Of a stretch of DNA of 8,090 bases, positions 1 through 5,101 are shown piece after piece. Origin of the DNA: Thermoplasmatota archaeon (GTDB lineage Archaea > Thermoplasmatota > Thermoplasmata > Thermoplasmatales > Thermoplasmataceae); NCBI GenBank assembly GCA_023379345.1, contig JAMCUV010000056.1, positions 1-8,090 of the forward strand, read 5' to 3'. The first letter of the stretch is position 1, and every line of letters starts with the position of its first letter. The notes below the pieces were generated by a model, which was not told where the DNA came from, searched no databases, and saw only the letters and a program-made list of their open reading frames with translations. Both the position numbers and the translations under genes were made by a program.

Positions 1-1
1 C

Positions 2-928
2 CTGTCAGGAGTATTCCTGGAACAGGCTGCTGAATATGTGCCTGAGGTAATAGATGTCTTCAGGGAGTACTTCAGGTCCGGGCTGGGAGAGATAATGTCT
101 GAAACATATTATCACAGCCTTGCCTCCATATGGAATCCACGGGAATTCCGGGAGCAGGTTGAGGAACATCGCCGCCTTGTTCAGAGGCTTTTCGGAGTCA
201 ACCCAGTATCGTTCAGGAACACAGAGTTGATCTATTCCGACGGAATATCCCATGAAGTTAGAAACATGGGTTACAGGAACATAGTAACCGAGGGGACGGA
301 TGAGATAATAGCCGCACATACGCCAAACTTTGCCTACAGATCAGTGTCCGGGCTGAAACTGCTTCTCAGGAACTACAGGATGAGCGATGACATTGCCTTC
401 AGATTCTCAAACCCCAACTGGAATGATTTCCCGCTGTTTGCAGACAAGTATGCCGGGTGGGTTGCAGCTTCCCCCGGGGATGTGACCAATGTTTTCATGG
501 ATTATGAGACATTTGGGGAGCACCAGTGGAAGGAAACAGGCATATTCCAGTTTTTGAAAAGCCTGCCCCACGAGCTTTCCAGCAGGGGTGTGGAAATAAC
601 CACAGTGGAAAAAGCCGCCTCGGAGAACGGTGATCACGGAACTGTAAGCGTGGAGAATCCCATATCGTGGGCTGATACGGATAGAAATCTCAACGCCTGG
701 CTTGGAAATGCAATGCAGAATGATGCATTCAATGCCATGAAAACCATGTATGATGCAGACGTGAAGACATGGAGGCTCCTTCAGACCTCGGATCATATAT
801 ATTACATGTCAGTAAGGAACTTCGCCGATCAGGATGTACACTCATATTTCAACCCTTATCTGTCTCCATATCTCGCATTCATCTACTACATGGCAATACT
901 TGATGACTTGAAAAATGGACGAGTATAA
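2..928 (+). CDS. GH57 alpha-amylase, C-terminal part (5' end outside window)
   Basis: This is the C-terminal 308 residues of a glycoside hydrolase family 57 enzyme that probably hydrolyses alpha-1,4-glucans. The frame is open from base 2, and a GTG at 38 is internal, so no start is visible. Numbering from that GTG as residue 1, SETYYHSL (21-28) resembles GH57 motif 2. FRNTELIYSD (59-68) is motif 3 with the presumed nucleophile Glu63 (codon 224-226). MDYETFGEH (154-162) is motif 4 with the presumed acid/base Asp155 (codon 500-502). WADTDRNL to AMQND (211-229) is motif 5. The C-terminal stretch with DHIYYM and DVHSYFNPY matches the small archaeal/bacterial alpha-amylase branch. Motif 1 (HQP) must lie upstream. 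No signal peptide can be judged. The stop is 6 bases from the stop of the convergent gene. Family assignment is firm; substrate is inferred. Confidence 0.9.
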   Translation: MSGVFLEQAAEYVPEVIDVFREYFRSGLGEIMSETYYHSLASIWNPREFREQVEEHRRLVQRLFGVNPVSFRNTELIYSDGISHEVRNMGYRNIVTEGTDEIIAAHTPNFAYRSVSGLKLLLRNYRMSDDIAFRFSNPNWNDFPLFADKYAGWVAASPGDVTNVFMDYETFGEHQWKETGIFQFLKSLPHELSSRGVEITTVEKAASENGDHGTVSVENPISWADTDRNLNAWLGNAMQNDAFNAMKTMYDADVKTWRLLQTSDHIYYMSVRNFADQDVHSYFNPYLSPYLAFIYYMAILDDLKNGRV

Positions 929-934
929 CGCTGC

Positions 935-1270
935 TTATTTCTGCAATCCACTTTCCATTTTCTTTGGTCTTCCTCTTCCACCATGGTGGCTTCCCATATT
1001 TTCATGCATGGTGCTCCGGCGCATTCCGGGACCTTCCTGAAGGCCCAGTTTTCGCAATGCCATTCTGGTGTTTGTAACACCGTTAAGAGACTGTGCCGCC
1101 TCAGTTTCCCCAATGTAGTTGAGCCACATTGTTATGTGTCCCTGGCGGAGATGGTATTCCAGGCTTGCCGGATCTACGCTGGAGAGGCGTTTCATCTCGC
1201 TCTTTAGCTCTTCCAGATTGGCAGCACTTCCAATGGTGCGATCATAACTCTTAAAATAGAATTTTTCCAT
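935..1270 (-). CDS. small protein, possible DUF5752 family, with AT-hook-like C-terminus
   Basis: A 111-residue soluble protein of unknown function. Residues 4-65 (FYFKSYDRTIGSAANLEELKS onward, then EYHLRQGHITMWLNYIGE) resemble what I recall of DUF5752: a beta start, a helix with NLxEL, a YHL motif, and a helix with W-L before a conserved acidic/Ala segment. This match is from memory and not certain. The last 15 residues contain GGRGRPKK (97-104), an almost perfect AT-hook core, which I do not associate with that family. The ATG at 1270 is chosen because a TATA box lies 26 bases upstream and no in-frame alternative is near. It converges with the GH57 gene (6 bases between stops), so the two transcripts must overlap or terminate in each other. 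Association with carbohydrate genes is suggestive only. Confidence 0.7.
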   Translation of the reverse strand: MEKFYFKSYDRTIGSAANLEELKSEMKRLSSVDPASLEYHLRQGHITMWLNYIGETEAAQSLNGVTNTRMALRKLGLQEGPGMRRSTMHENMGSHHGGRGRPKKMESGLQK

Positions 1271-1290
1271 AATATACGTACTCCATTATG

Positions 1291-1300
1291 GGATAAATAA
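1291..1300 (-). promoter_or_regulatory. TATA box for the 935-1270 gene
   Basis: On the minus strand this reads TTATTTATCC, centred about 26 bases before the ATG at 1270. That is the spacing expected for a leaderless archaeal transcript. No convincing Shine-Dalgarno sits next to the ATG, which agrees. Confidence 0.55.
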
Positions 1301-1305
1301 TTTGG

Positions 1306-1328
1306 CAAATTCGAAAAATAGGAATTTG
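1306..1328 (-). terminator. 7-bp inverted repeat with T-run, candidate terminator or operator
   Basis: CAAATTC (1306-1312) and GAATTTG (1322-1328) are perfect complements around a 9-base A-rich loop, which reads CTATTTTTC on the minus strand. It lies 11 bases past the cupredoxin stop, so the T-run could terminate that operon. It also lies directly upstream of the TATA box at 1291-1300, so it could be an operator for the next gene. The sequence does not decide between these. Confidence 0.4.
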
Positions 1329-1338
1329 AACAGTCTTC

Positions 1339-1911
1339 TCACACTATCTGGATTTCCCCGTACATTCCGTTTTCGGCATGGCCGGGATATGTGCAGATGT
1401 ACCAGTATGTGCCGTTTGATCCAGTGATGAACGTCTGCTGAGAATAATGCATGAAACCTCCTGATTGCGGGGGCAGCATGGGTTCATCCAGCTGGAATCC
1501 CCCACTGTTCATCATTGTCGACATGGCCATGTAGGGATACGGCGGCGGGGTGGTTGTTATTGCAAAGTTATGATAGGAATCATTGTCAACGTTCACCTCC
1601 ATGAAGTTTATGTGCAGACCCGGCTGTATTACAAGTTCAGGATTAACCTGCCCCCAGATCATGAAGGAATACATGCTTACGTTCGGCATCATGGGTCCCA
1701 TCTCCACAGGTACTGTCACGCTGCGGTTTATATAAATTGTGCTGCCGGTAACTGAAATCCCCGAAGGAGCGGAGGACAGATTTCCAAGATCGTTCACGTT
1801 AAGTGTTCCGGAGTTGCCTCCGGAAAAGCTGGGAATGACGAATGCAATGGCCGATATAATCACAACAACCATTACGAGTACCGAAATGGCTGCAAGAACT
1901 CTCCTGTCCAA
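1339..1911 (-). CDS. sulfocyanin-like membrane-anchored blue copper protein
   Basis: A 190-residue type-1 copper protein, probably anchored by one N-terminal helix (about residues 5-27) with its cupredoxin domain outside the cell. The predicted copper ligands are visible: His114 in SYHNF and Cys173, His178 and Met183 in the C-TYPG-H-AENG-M loop, the C-x4-H-x4-M spacing of sulfocyanin/rusticyanin-type sites. Length and the N-terminal anchor fit sulfocyanin (SoxE) of Sulfolobus and Thermoplasmatales, which carries electrons in respiratory chains including proposed iron oxidation. The start is a TTG at 1911 preceded by GGAG with 8 bases between; an in-frame stop at 1945-1947 excludes a longer product. 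It starts 17 bases after the SHOCT gene stop, so the two are an operon. Residues 71-154 contain 12 methionines, more than expected. Cupredoxin is firm; sulfocyanin rather than rusticyanin is likely. Confidence 0.9.
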   Translation of the reverse strand: MDRRVLAAISVLVMVVVIISAIAFVIPSFSGGNSGTLNVNDLGNLSSAPSGISVTGSTIYINRSVTVPVEMGPMMPNVSMYSFMIWGQVNPELVIQPGLHINFMEVNVDNDSYHNFAITTTPPPYPYMAMSTMMNSGGFQLDEPMLPPQSGGFMHYSQQTFITGSNGTYWYICTYPGHAENGMYGEIQIV

Positions 1912-1919
1912 CCCTTCAT

Positions 1920-1923
1920 CTCC
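1920..1923 (-). promoter_or_regulatory. Shine-Dalgarno supporting the TTG start of the cupredoxin
   Basis: The minus strand reads AGGGAGATGAAGGG immediately before TTG at 1911. GGAG lies 8 bases upstream, inside the short gap after the upstream stop. The ATG at 1919 within this stretch is in another frame and does not yield a protein. Confidence 0.55.
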
Positions 1924-1928
1924 CTTTA

Positions 1929-2294
1929 TCAGTGCGACCTCAGGTTATCCATCATCCTGTTGAACTCTTCCTGGCTTATCTCTCCCCTGGCATACCTCTC
2001 CTTCAGTATGTCCTCTGCACGGCTCCGCTCATCCCATGAATAGCCCATATGTCCACCTATGGCACCAAAGATGTACCGCAGGAACAGTATTACTACGAGA
2101 ATGGAAATCACAGCCATTATGGGCATTATGATATACATACCATAGAATGGAAATCCTCCCATCATGCCGTATGGTCCGTACCCATACGTGTAGCCGTACC
2201 TGCCGTATATTGCAAATGACACAATGCTTGCCACTGCAATCACCCCTATGAGAGCAACTATTATCCAGATTATTTTTTCTCCAAATGATCTCAT
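1929..2294 (-). CDS. two-helix membrane protein with C-terminal SHOCT domain
   Basis: A 121-residue membrane protein with helices at about 7-30 and 53-77 and a cytoplasmic C-terminal SHOCT-type helical hairpin (about 92-118, AEDILKERYARGEIS then EEFNRMMDNL). SHOCT domains are short C-terminal modules thought to mediate oligomerisation; their partners are unknown. The loop between the helices (31-54), predicted outside the membrane, is very unusual: of 24 residues 8 are Gly, 7 Tyr and 3 Met. The ATG at 2294 is supported by a TATA box 28 bases upstream and the absence of a nearby Shine-Dalgarno. It is the first gene of a two-gene operon with the copper protein. A role in assembling or holding the cupredoxin, or in copper delivery, is inferred from position and from the Met/Tyr-rich loop only. 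Confidence 0.85.
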   Translation of the reverse strand: MRSFGEKIIWIIVALIGVIAVASIVSFAIYGRYGYTYGYGPYGMMGGFPFYGMYIIMPIMAVISILVVILFLRYIFGAIGGHMGYSWDERSRAEDILKERYARGEISQEEFNRMMDNLRSH

Positions 2295-2316
2295 AATACT
2301 GATTATGCTGAAAAGG

Positions 2317-2326
2317 CTCTTAAAGA
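2317..2326 (-). promoter_or_regulatory. TATA box for the SHOCT-cupredoxin operon
   Basis: The minus strand reads TCTTTAAGAG, centred about 28 bases upstream of the ATG at 2294. The spacing fits a leaderless start. The repeat cluster at 2332-2390 begins only 6 bases further upstream, where a BRE or an activator would sit. Confidence 0.55.
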
Positions 2327-2331
2327 ACGTG

Positions 2332-2360
2332 TGAAATGCATTTCAGTGAAATGGATTTCA
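2332..2360. promoter_or_regulatory. two tandem 14-bp palindromes, candidate operator
   Basis: TGAAATGCATTTCA (2332-2345) is a perfect 14-base palindrome. TGAAATGGATTTCA (2347-2360) is the same sequence with one central change, so its arms TGAAAT and ATTTCA are intact. The two copies are spaced 15 bases apart start to start, with a single G between them. They abut the TATA box of the SHOCT-cupredoxin operon on its upstream side. Two dimeric binding sites for a transcription factor is the simplest reading. Confidence 0.6.
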
Positions 2361-2390
2361 ATGTTGCATAGGGTTGCAATATGTTGCCAT
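2361..2390. repeat. three 10-base phased GTTGC repeats
   Basis: The stretch divides into ATGTTGCATA, GGGTTGCAAT and ATGTTGCCAT. Each has GTTGC at the same position, so the units recur once per helical turn on one face of the DNA. The array continues directly from the palindromes at 2332-2360 and stops just before the stop codon of the wHTH gene (2392-2394). Confidence 0.5.
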
Positions 2391-2391
2391 A

Positions 2392-2883
2392 TTACTTCTT
2401 CCGGCTCCCGGTGAGTGATATGATGTTTGTCATTCCATGCCTCTTTTTTTCCACAATACCCTTGTTTTCCAGTGAAGATATTATCCTTGAAACTGTGGGT
2501 GATGACATTCCGGTTACTTCCACCAGCGAGTTCTGAAGTGCGCTGCCCCCATTTCTCCTGATGGCATCAACCAGAATCTGCTCCCGTTCCCCCAGTGGCA
2601 GGGCTTCATGCGGTTCGCCCTGTTCCTGACCTGGCTCCTGAACCTGGACGGCTGGCCTGTTTGCAACAAGACTGCTGAACATGTACAGAAGCCTTCTGGA
2701 GGAAAAGTACATTATCACAATGTCAGAGCCAATGACAACTGCATAGGCAACAATACCAAACAGCGATATCCTGTAGCCCAATGCTACAGTTGTCAGGAAA
2801 ACTGATGTTGCAACCGTTGCGGACACCACAGAATATATGGCTGAAACGGCAACTACAAGGATAAATCGGCTTTCCCCGAACAA
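2392..2883 (-). CDS. membrane-anchored winged helix-turn-helix regulator
   Basis: A 163-residue protein with two transmembrane helices (about 8-31 and 40-60), a Gln/Glu/Pro-rich linker (about 79-92) and a C-terminal winged helix of the MarR/archaeal type (about 97-160). In the DNA-binding part, NSLVEVTGMSSPTVSRIISSLENKG is the helix-turn-helix, followed by the wing EKKRHGMTNIISLT. This layout is a one-component membrane regulator, with sensing at or in the membrane and DNA binding in the cytoplasm; the signal is unknown. The start is TTG at 2883, 6 bases after the GT4 stop with GGTGA just upstream; the next Met is residue 58, which would remove both helices. It is probably co-transcribed with the GT4 gene. 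Its 3' end borders the repeat cluster at 2332-2390, a likely but unproven target. Confidence 0.85.
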   Translation of the reverse strand: MFGESRFILVVAVSAIYSVVSATVATSVFLTTVALGYRISLFGIVAYAVVIGSDIVIMYFSSRRLLYMFSSLVANRPAVQVQEPGQEQGEPHEALPLGEREQILVDAIRRNGGSALQNSLVEVTGMSSPTVSRIISSLENKGIVEKKRHGMTNIISLTGSRKK

Positions 2884-2889
2884 TCCAGG

Positions 2890-2894
2890 TCACC
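2890..2894 (-). promoter_or_regulatory. Shine-Dalgarno deciding the TTG start of the wHTH gene
   Basis: GGTGA on the minus strand, complementary to the conserved end of archaeal 16S rRNA, lies 6 bases before TTG at 2883 and overlaps the TGA stop of the GT4 gene. This indicates coupled translation and supports the non-ATG start. Confidence 0.5.
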
Positions 2895-4056
2895 TTGCCG
2901 GCAGTCTTCCCGTTGTTTTCCTGTTTCCTGGAGCAGATTTCATTGACCTTCCTGAAAGAAGATCTGCATAGGTTGACAGGAGTATATCGCAGTGCTTCTC
3001 CATGCTGAAATTATCAAGGACAAACTTTCTGGCAGCTTCACCTACAGCCCTGAGGTTCCGCCTGTCTGCCGAATACCTCTCAACGGCTCGCGCAATGTCG
3101 TCGGGCCTTGAGAAGTCCATCTCAATAAGTCCTGAAACCTCCATGTCATCATAATGTGCAAGGGGAAAGCCCCGGGGGACTATGCTGGGAACTCCAGATG
3201 ACATTGCTTCCACAACTGAGATCCCGAAGGTATCGGTCTCAGATGGGTACATGAACAGACCGGCGTTGTGAAGCAGGTCTATTTTCCGGGGCTCATCCAC
3301 ATAACCTGTCGTGGTGACCAGATCCTGAAGCCCCCTTTCAGCTATGGCCTTCTCCAGGTTTTTTTCCTCGGGACCCGTACCCGAAATGAGAAACCTGATG
3401 CCCGACTTCCTGTCAATGGCGGCCGCAACGTCAAGAATCCTGAAAACACCCTTGTCCCTGGTGATTCTACCCATATACTGGACCCAGAATGTCCCAGAAT
3501 CGCGGGTTTCCGGCGCAAACTTGTTGGTGTCAACGAACAGAGGAAGTTCCCTGGTGTGGAGGACTCCGTCATTTCTCAGCTGCTCCACGCTCTTCCTGCT
3601 TGGCGCAAAGACCTCGTCGCACCGGCGGTAGAGGAAGAGGCTGTATTTCCACGTGGTTCTGAAGAGCCTGTCCCTGAATGGCATGTTCACTGATTCCTGC
3701 ATCTTGACAAAGTCCGTGTGGTATGTTGCAACTACTGGTGCACCTGTGTATCTGGATACCCTGTATCCAAGACTCCCCATGAATGGATCATGTATGTGTA
3801 CTATGTCGAGATTCAGCCTGATTGCCTTCCTGTAAAGGCCCAATGGCAGAGGATTAACGGGCATGCTGTACTGTGCATATGCCGGGAATGGAACCGAGCG
3901 AAGAACATGCACATTCTTCTCCTTCCTGTCTCCGTTGAATGAGAACACATGGACTTCGTGTCCTCTCTTCTGAAGCTCCGCCTTTACATCCCTCAGATAA
4001 TGGGATACACCGTCTGGAGTTGGATAATATGTTGCAGTAAAGAATCCTATCCTCAT
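2890..4056 (-). CDS. GT4 family glycosyltransferase
   Basis: A 388-residue, full-length GT-B fold retaining glycosyltransferase of family GT4, transferring a sugar from a nucleotide-sugar donor to an unknown acceptor. The N-terminal domain opens with MRIGFFTATYYPTPDGVSHY, the usual GT4 acceptor-side loop, and has HIHDP at 88-91. The C-terminal donor domain starts near 190 (YMGRITRDKG, 194-203, with the conserved Arg and Lys) and has GTGPE (226-230) and the SETDTFGISVVEAMSSGVP segment (272-290). The first Glu of the canonical E-x7-E is Asp275 here, as in other TDTFG-type members; the second is Glu283. There is no membrane segment, so it is cytosolic or peripheral. ATG at 4056 is the natural start. 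The donor and acceptor cannot be read from sequence; a glycolipid or glycan role is plausible. Confidence 0.92.
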   Translation of the reverse strand: MRIGFFTATYYPTPDGVSHYLRDVKAELQKRGHEVHVFSFNGDRKEKNVHVLRSVPFPAYAQYSMPVNPLPLGLYRKAIRLNLDIVHIHDPFMGSLGYRVSRYTGAPVVATYHTDFVKMQESVNMPFRDRLFRTTWKYSLFLYRRCDEVFAPSRKSVEQLRNDGVLHTRELPLFVDTNKFAPETRDSGTFWVQYMGRITRDKGVFRILDVAAAIDRKSGIRFLISGTGPEEKNLEKAIAERGLQDLVTTTGYVDEPRKIDLLHNAGLFMYPSETDTFGISVVEAMSSGVPSIVPRGFPLAHYDDMEVSGLIEMDFSRPDDIARAVERYSADRRNLRAVGEAARKFVLDNFSMEKHCDILLSTYADLLSGRSMKSAPGNRKTTGRLPAR

Positions 4057-4254
4057 CAGGCTGAAACCCCTTATGAATTAACAGGTTGGTTAAATTGTTT
4101 TCCAGAAGAATTCCAGAGAGCGCAGTTGCCTTTCTGTACCTGCATGTGTGCAGCAGTTCATATGACATCATGACGTGGAAAATGTGCAGCATACGCTATA
4201 ATGCCCTTTGTAGTTTTCACAGTGGTACCTTTTATCCGGCAGATATTTCATTGC

Positions 4255-4398
4255 TCAGTCAAATAACTCATACTTCAGGGCTACTTCCCTCCATTCTTCC
4301 GGAGGTATGTTGAAAGTGCTGCATATCTCCGGAACATCCTTGCCGTGCTTCATAAGTTTCCGAATCTGCTTGACTTCCTTTCTGGTCAGTTCCTTCAT
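4255..4398 (-). CDS. 47-residue HTH-like microprotein
   Basis: A short open frame from ATG at 4398 to TGA at 4257-4255, beginning MKELTRKEVKQIRKLMKHGK and ending LKYELFD. Residues 5-36 look like a helix-turn-helix of the resolvase or sigma-4 kind (charged helix, HGKDVPEICSTFNIP turn and second helix). It is supported as a real gene by GGTGAT (4409-4404) with 5 bases before the ATG, by coding-like composition, and by its balance of charged and hydrophobic residues. I do not recognise a named family. It is divergent from tnpA of the IS607 element, with 118 bases between the starts, and about 200 bases upstream of the GT4 gene. It may be a host regulator or a remnant of a larger DNA-binding protein. 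Confidence 0.65.
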   Translation of the reverse strand: MKELTRKEVKQIRKLMKHGKDVPEICSTFNIPPEEWREVALKYELFD

Positions 4399-4403
4399 AA
4401 ACC

Positions 4404-4409
4404 ATCACC
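4404..4409 (-). promoter_or_regulatory. Shine-Dalgarno of the 47-residue gene
   Basis: GGTGAT on the minus strand, 5 bases before the ATG at 4398, matches the anti-Shine-Dalgarno of archaeal 16S rRNA. It is the main evidence that this short frame is translated. Confidence 0.5.
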
Positions 4410-4482
4410 AATATTCATAATCTATGCTTATCTCGAATAAGAATTTTCCATGCCTGAACAGGGACTAAACAGCTAATGTAGA

Positions 4483-4489
4483 TATTAAG
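4483..4489 (+). promoter_or_regulatory. TATA box for tnpA
   Basis: TATTAAG lies about 31 bases upstream of the ATG at 4517, in an AT-rich stretch. No Shine-Dalgarno precedes the ATG, consistent with a leaderless transcript. Confidence 0.4.
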
Positions 4490-4516
4490 TATTGTTATGA
4501 AATATCATCATAAGTT

Positions 4517-5101
4517 ATGGAGAAGCTCTACACAGTCAGGGATGCTTGCAAGATATTGCAGATTCACCCGACTACCTTGAGGATGTGGGATCGGGAAGGC
4601 AAGATCAGGTGTGTGAGGATGCAGAACAATTTTAGAAGAGTCCCCGAAAGCGAGATTAACAGGGTCCTGGGGATTCAGGATGGAAAAATCCAATACATCT
4701 ATGCGAGGGTCTCCAGCAATGGGCAGAAAGATGATCTTGAAAGGCAGATAATTCACCTGAAGTCCTTATCTCCTGAGTCCAAAGTTATCTTTCATATAAG
4801 AAGCGGCATGATGTTTGACAGAAAAGGTTTTCTGAAATTGCTTGAAGAAATAGAATCTAACAGGGTTTCCAGAATATACATTACACACAAGCATCGCCTG
4901 ACAAGATTCGGGTACGATCTTCTGGAAAAAGTGTGTGAAATACACGGTGCAGAGATTATAATCACCGACGGTGAGGAGATTCTTACCGCTCATGAGGAGC
5001 TGTCCCGTGATCTCATATGGATCATCACCTCTTTCTCGGCACGCCTGTATGGGCTTCGATCACACAAGACTAAAGGAATAATTGAGGCTGTTAAGTCTTG
5101 A
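4517..5101 (+). CDS. tnpA: IS607-family serine recombinase (transposase TnpA)
   Basis: A 194-residue recombinase that moves the element through a covalent serine-DNA intermediate. Residues 1-50 form a MerR-type helix-turn-helix (YTVRDACKILQIHPTTLRMW). The resolvase catalytic domain begins with IYARVSSNGQKDDLERQ (61-77), with Arg64 and the nucleophile Ser66. ITHKHRLTRFG (122-132) supplies Arg127 and Arg130, and SFSARLYGLRS (172-182) is the typical IS607 ending. Several positions depart from the family pattern: the usual Asp of KDRL is His126, and the D-x-GSGLN segment reads HIRSGMMF (93-100). These may weaken catalysis although the frame is intact. Length is normal for IS607 TnpA. The stop overlaps the tnpB start by four bases (TTGA), so the two are translationally coupled. 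Confidence 0.92.
   Translation: MEKLYTVRDACKILQIHPTTLRMWDREGKIRCVRMQNNFRRVPESEINRVLGIQDGKIQYIYARVSSNGQKDDLERQIIHLKSLSPESKVIFHIRSGMMFDRKGFLKLLEEIESNRVSRIYITHKHRLTRFGYDLLEKVCEIHGAEIIITDGEEILTAHEELSRDLIWIITSFSARLYGLRSHKTKGIIEAVKS

Noticed and set aside
3268..3693. A 141-codon plus-strand open frame inside the GT4 gene
   Set aside because: It is antisense to a well-supported GT4 gene with clear motifs; its composition is that of a shadow frame.
4058..4254. A coding gene between the GT4 start and the 47-residue gene
   Set aside because: Frames here have no ribosome site, run into neighbouring genes on the wrong strand or end quickly; the stretch most likely holds only the GT4 promoter region, where TTTAA near 4088-4096 is a weak TATA candidate.
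4427..4441. CTTAT and ATAAG inverted repeat between the microprotein and tnpA genes as an operator
   Set aside because: Only five base pairs per arm in AT-rich sequence; too weak to claim alone.
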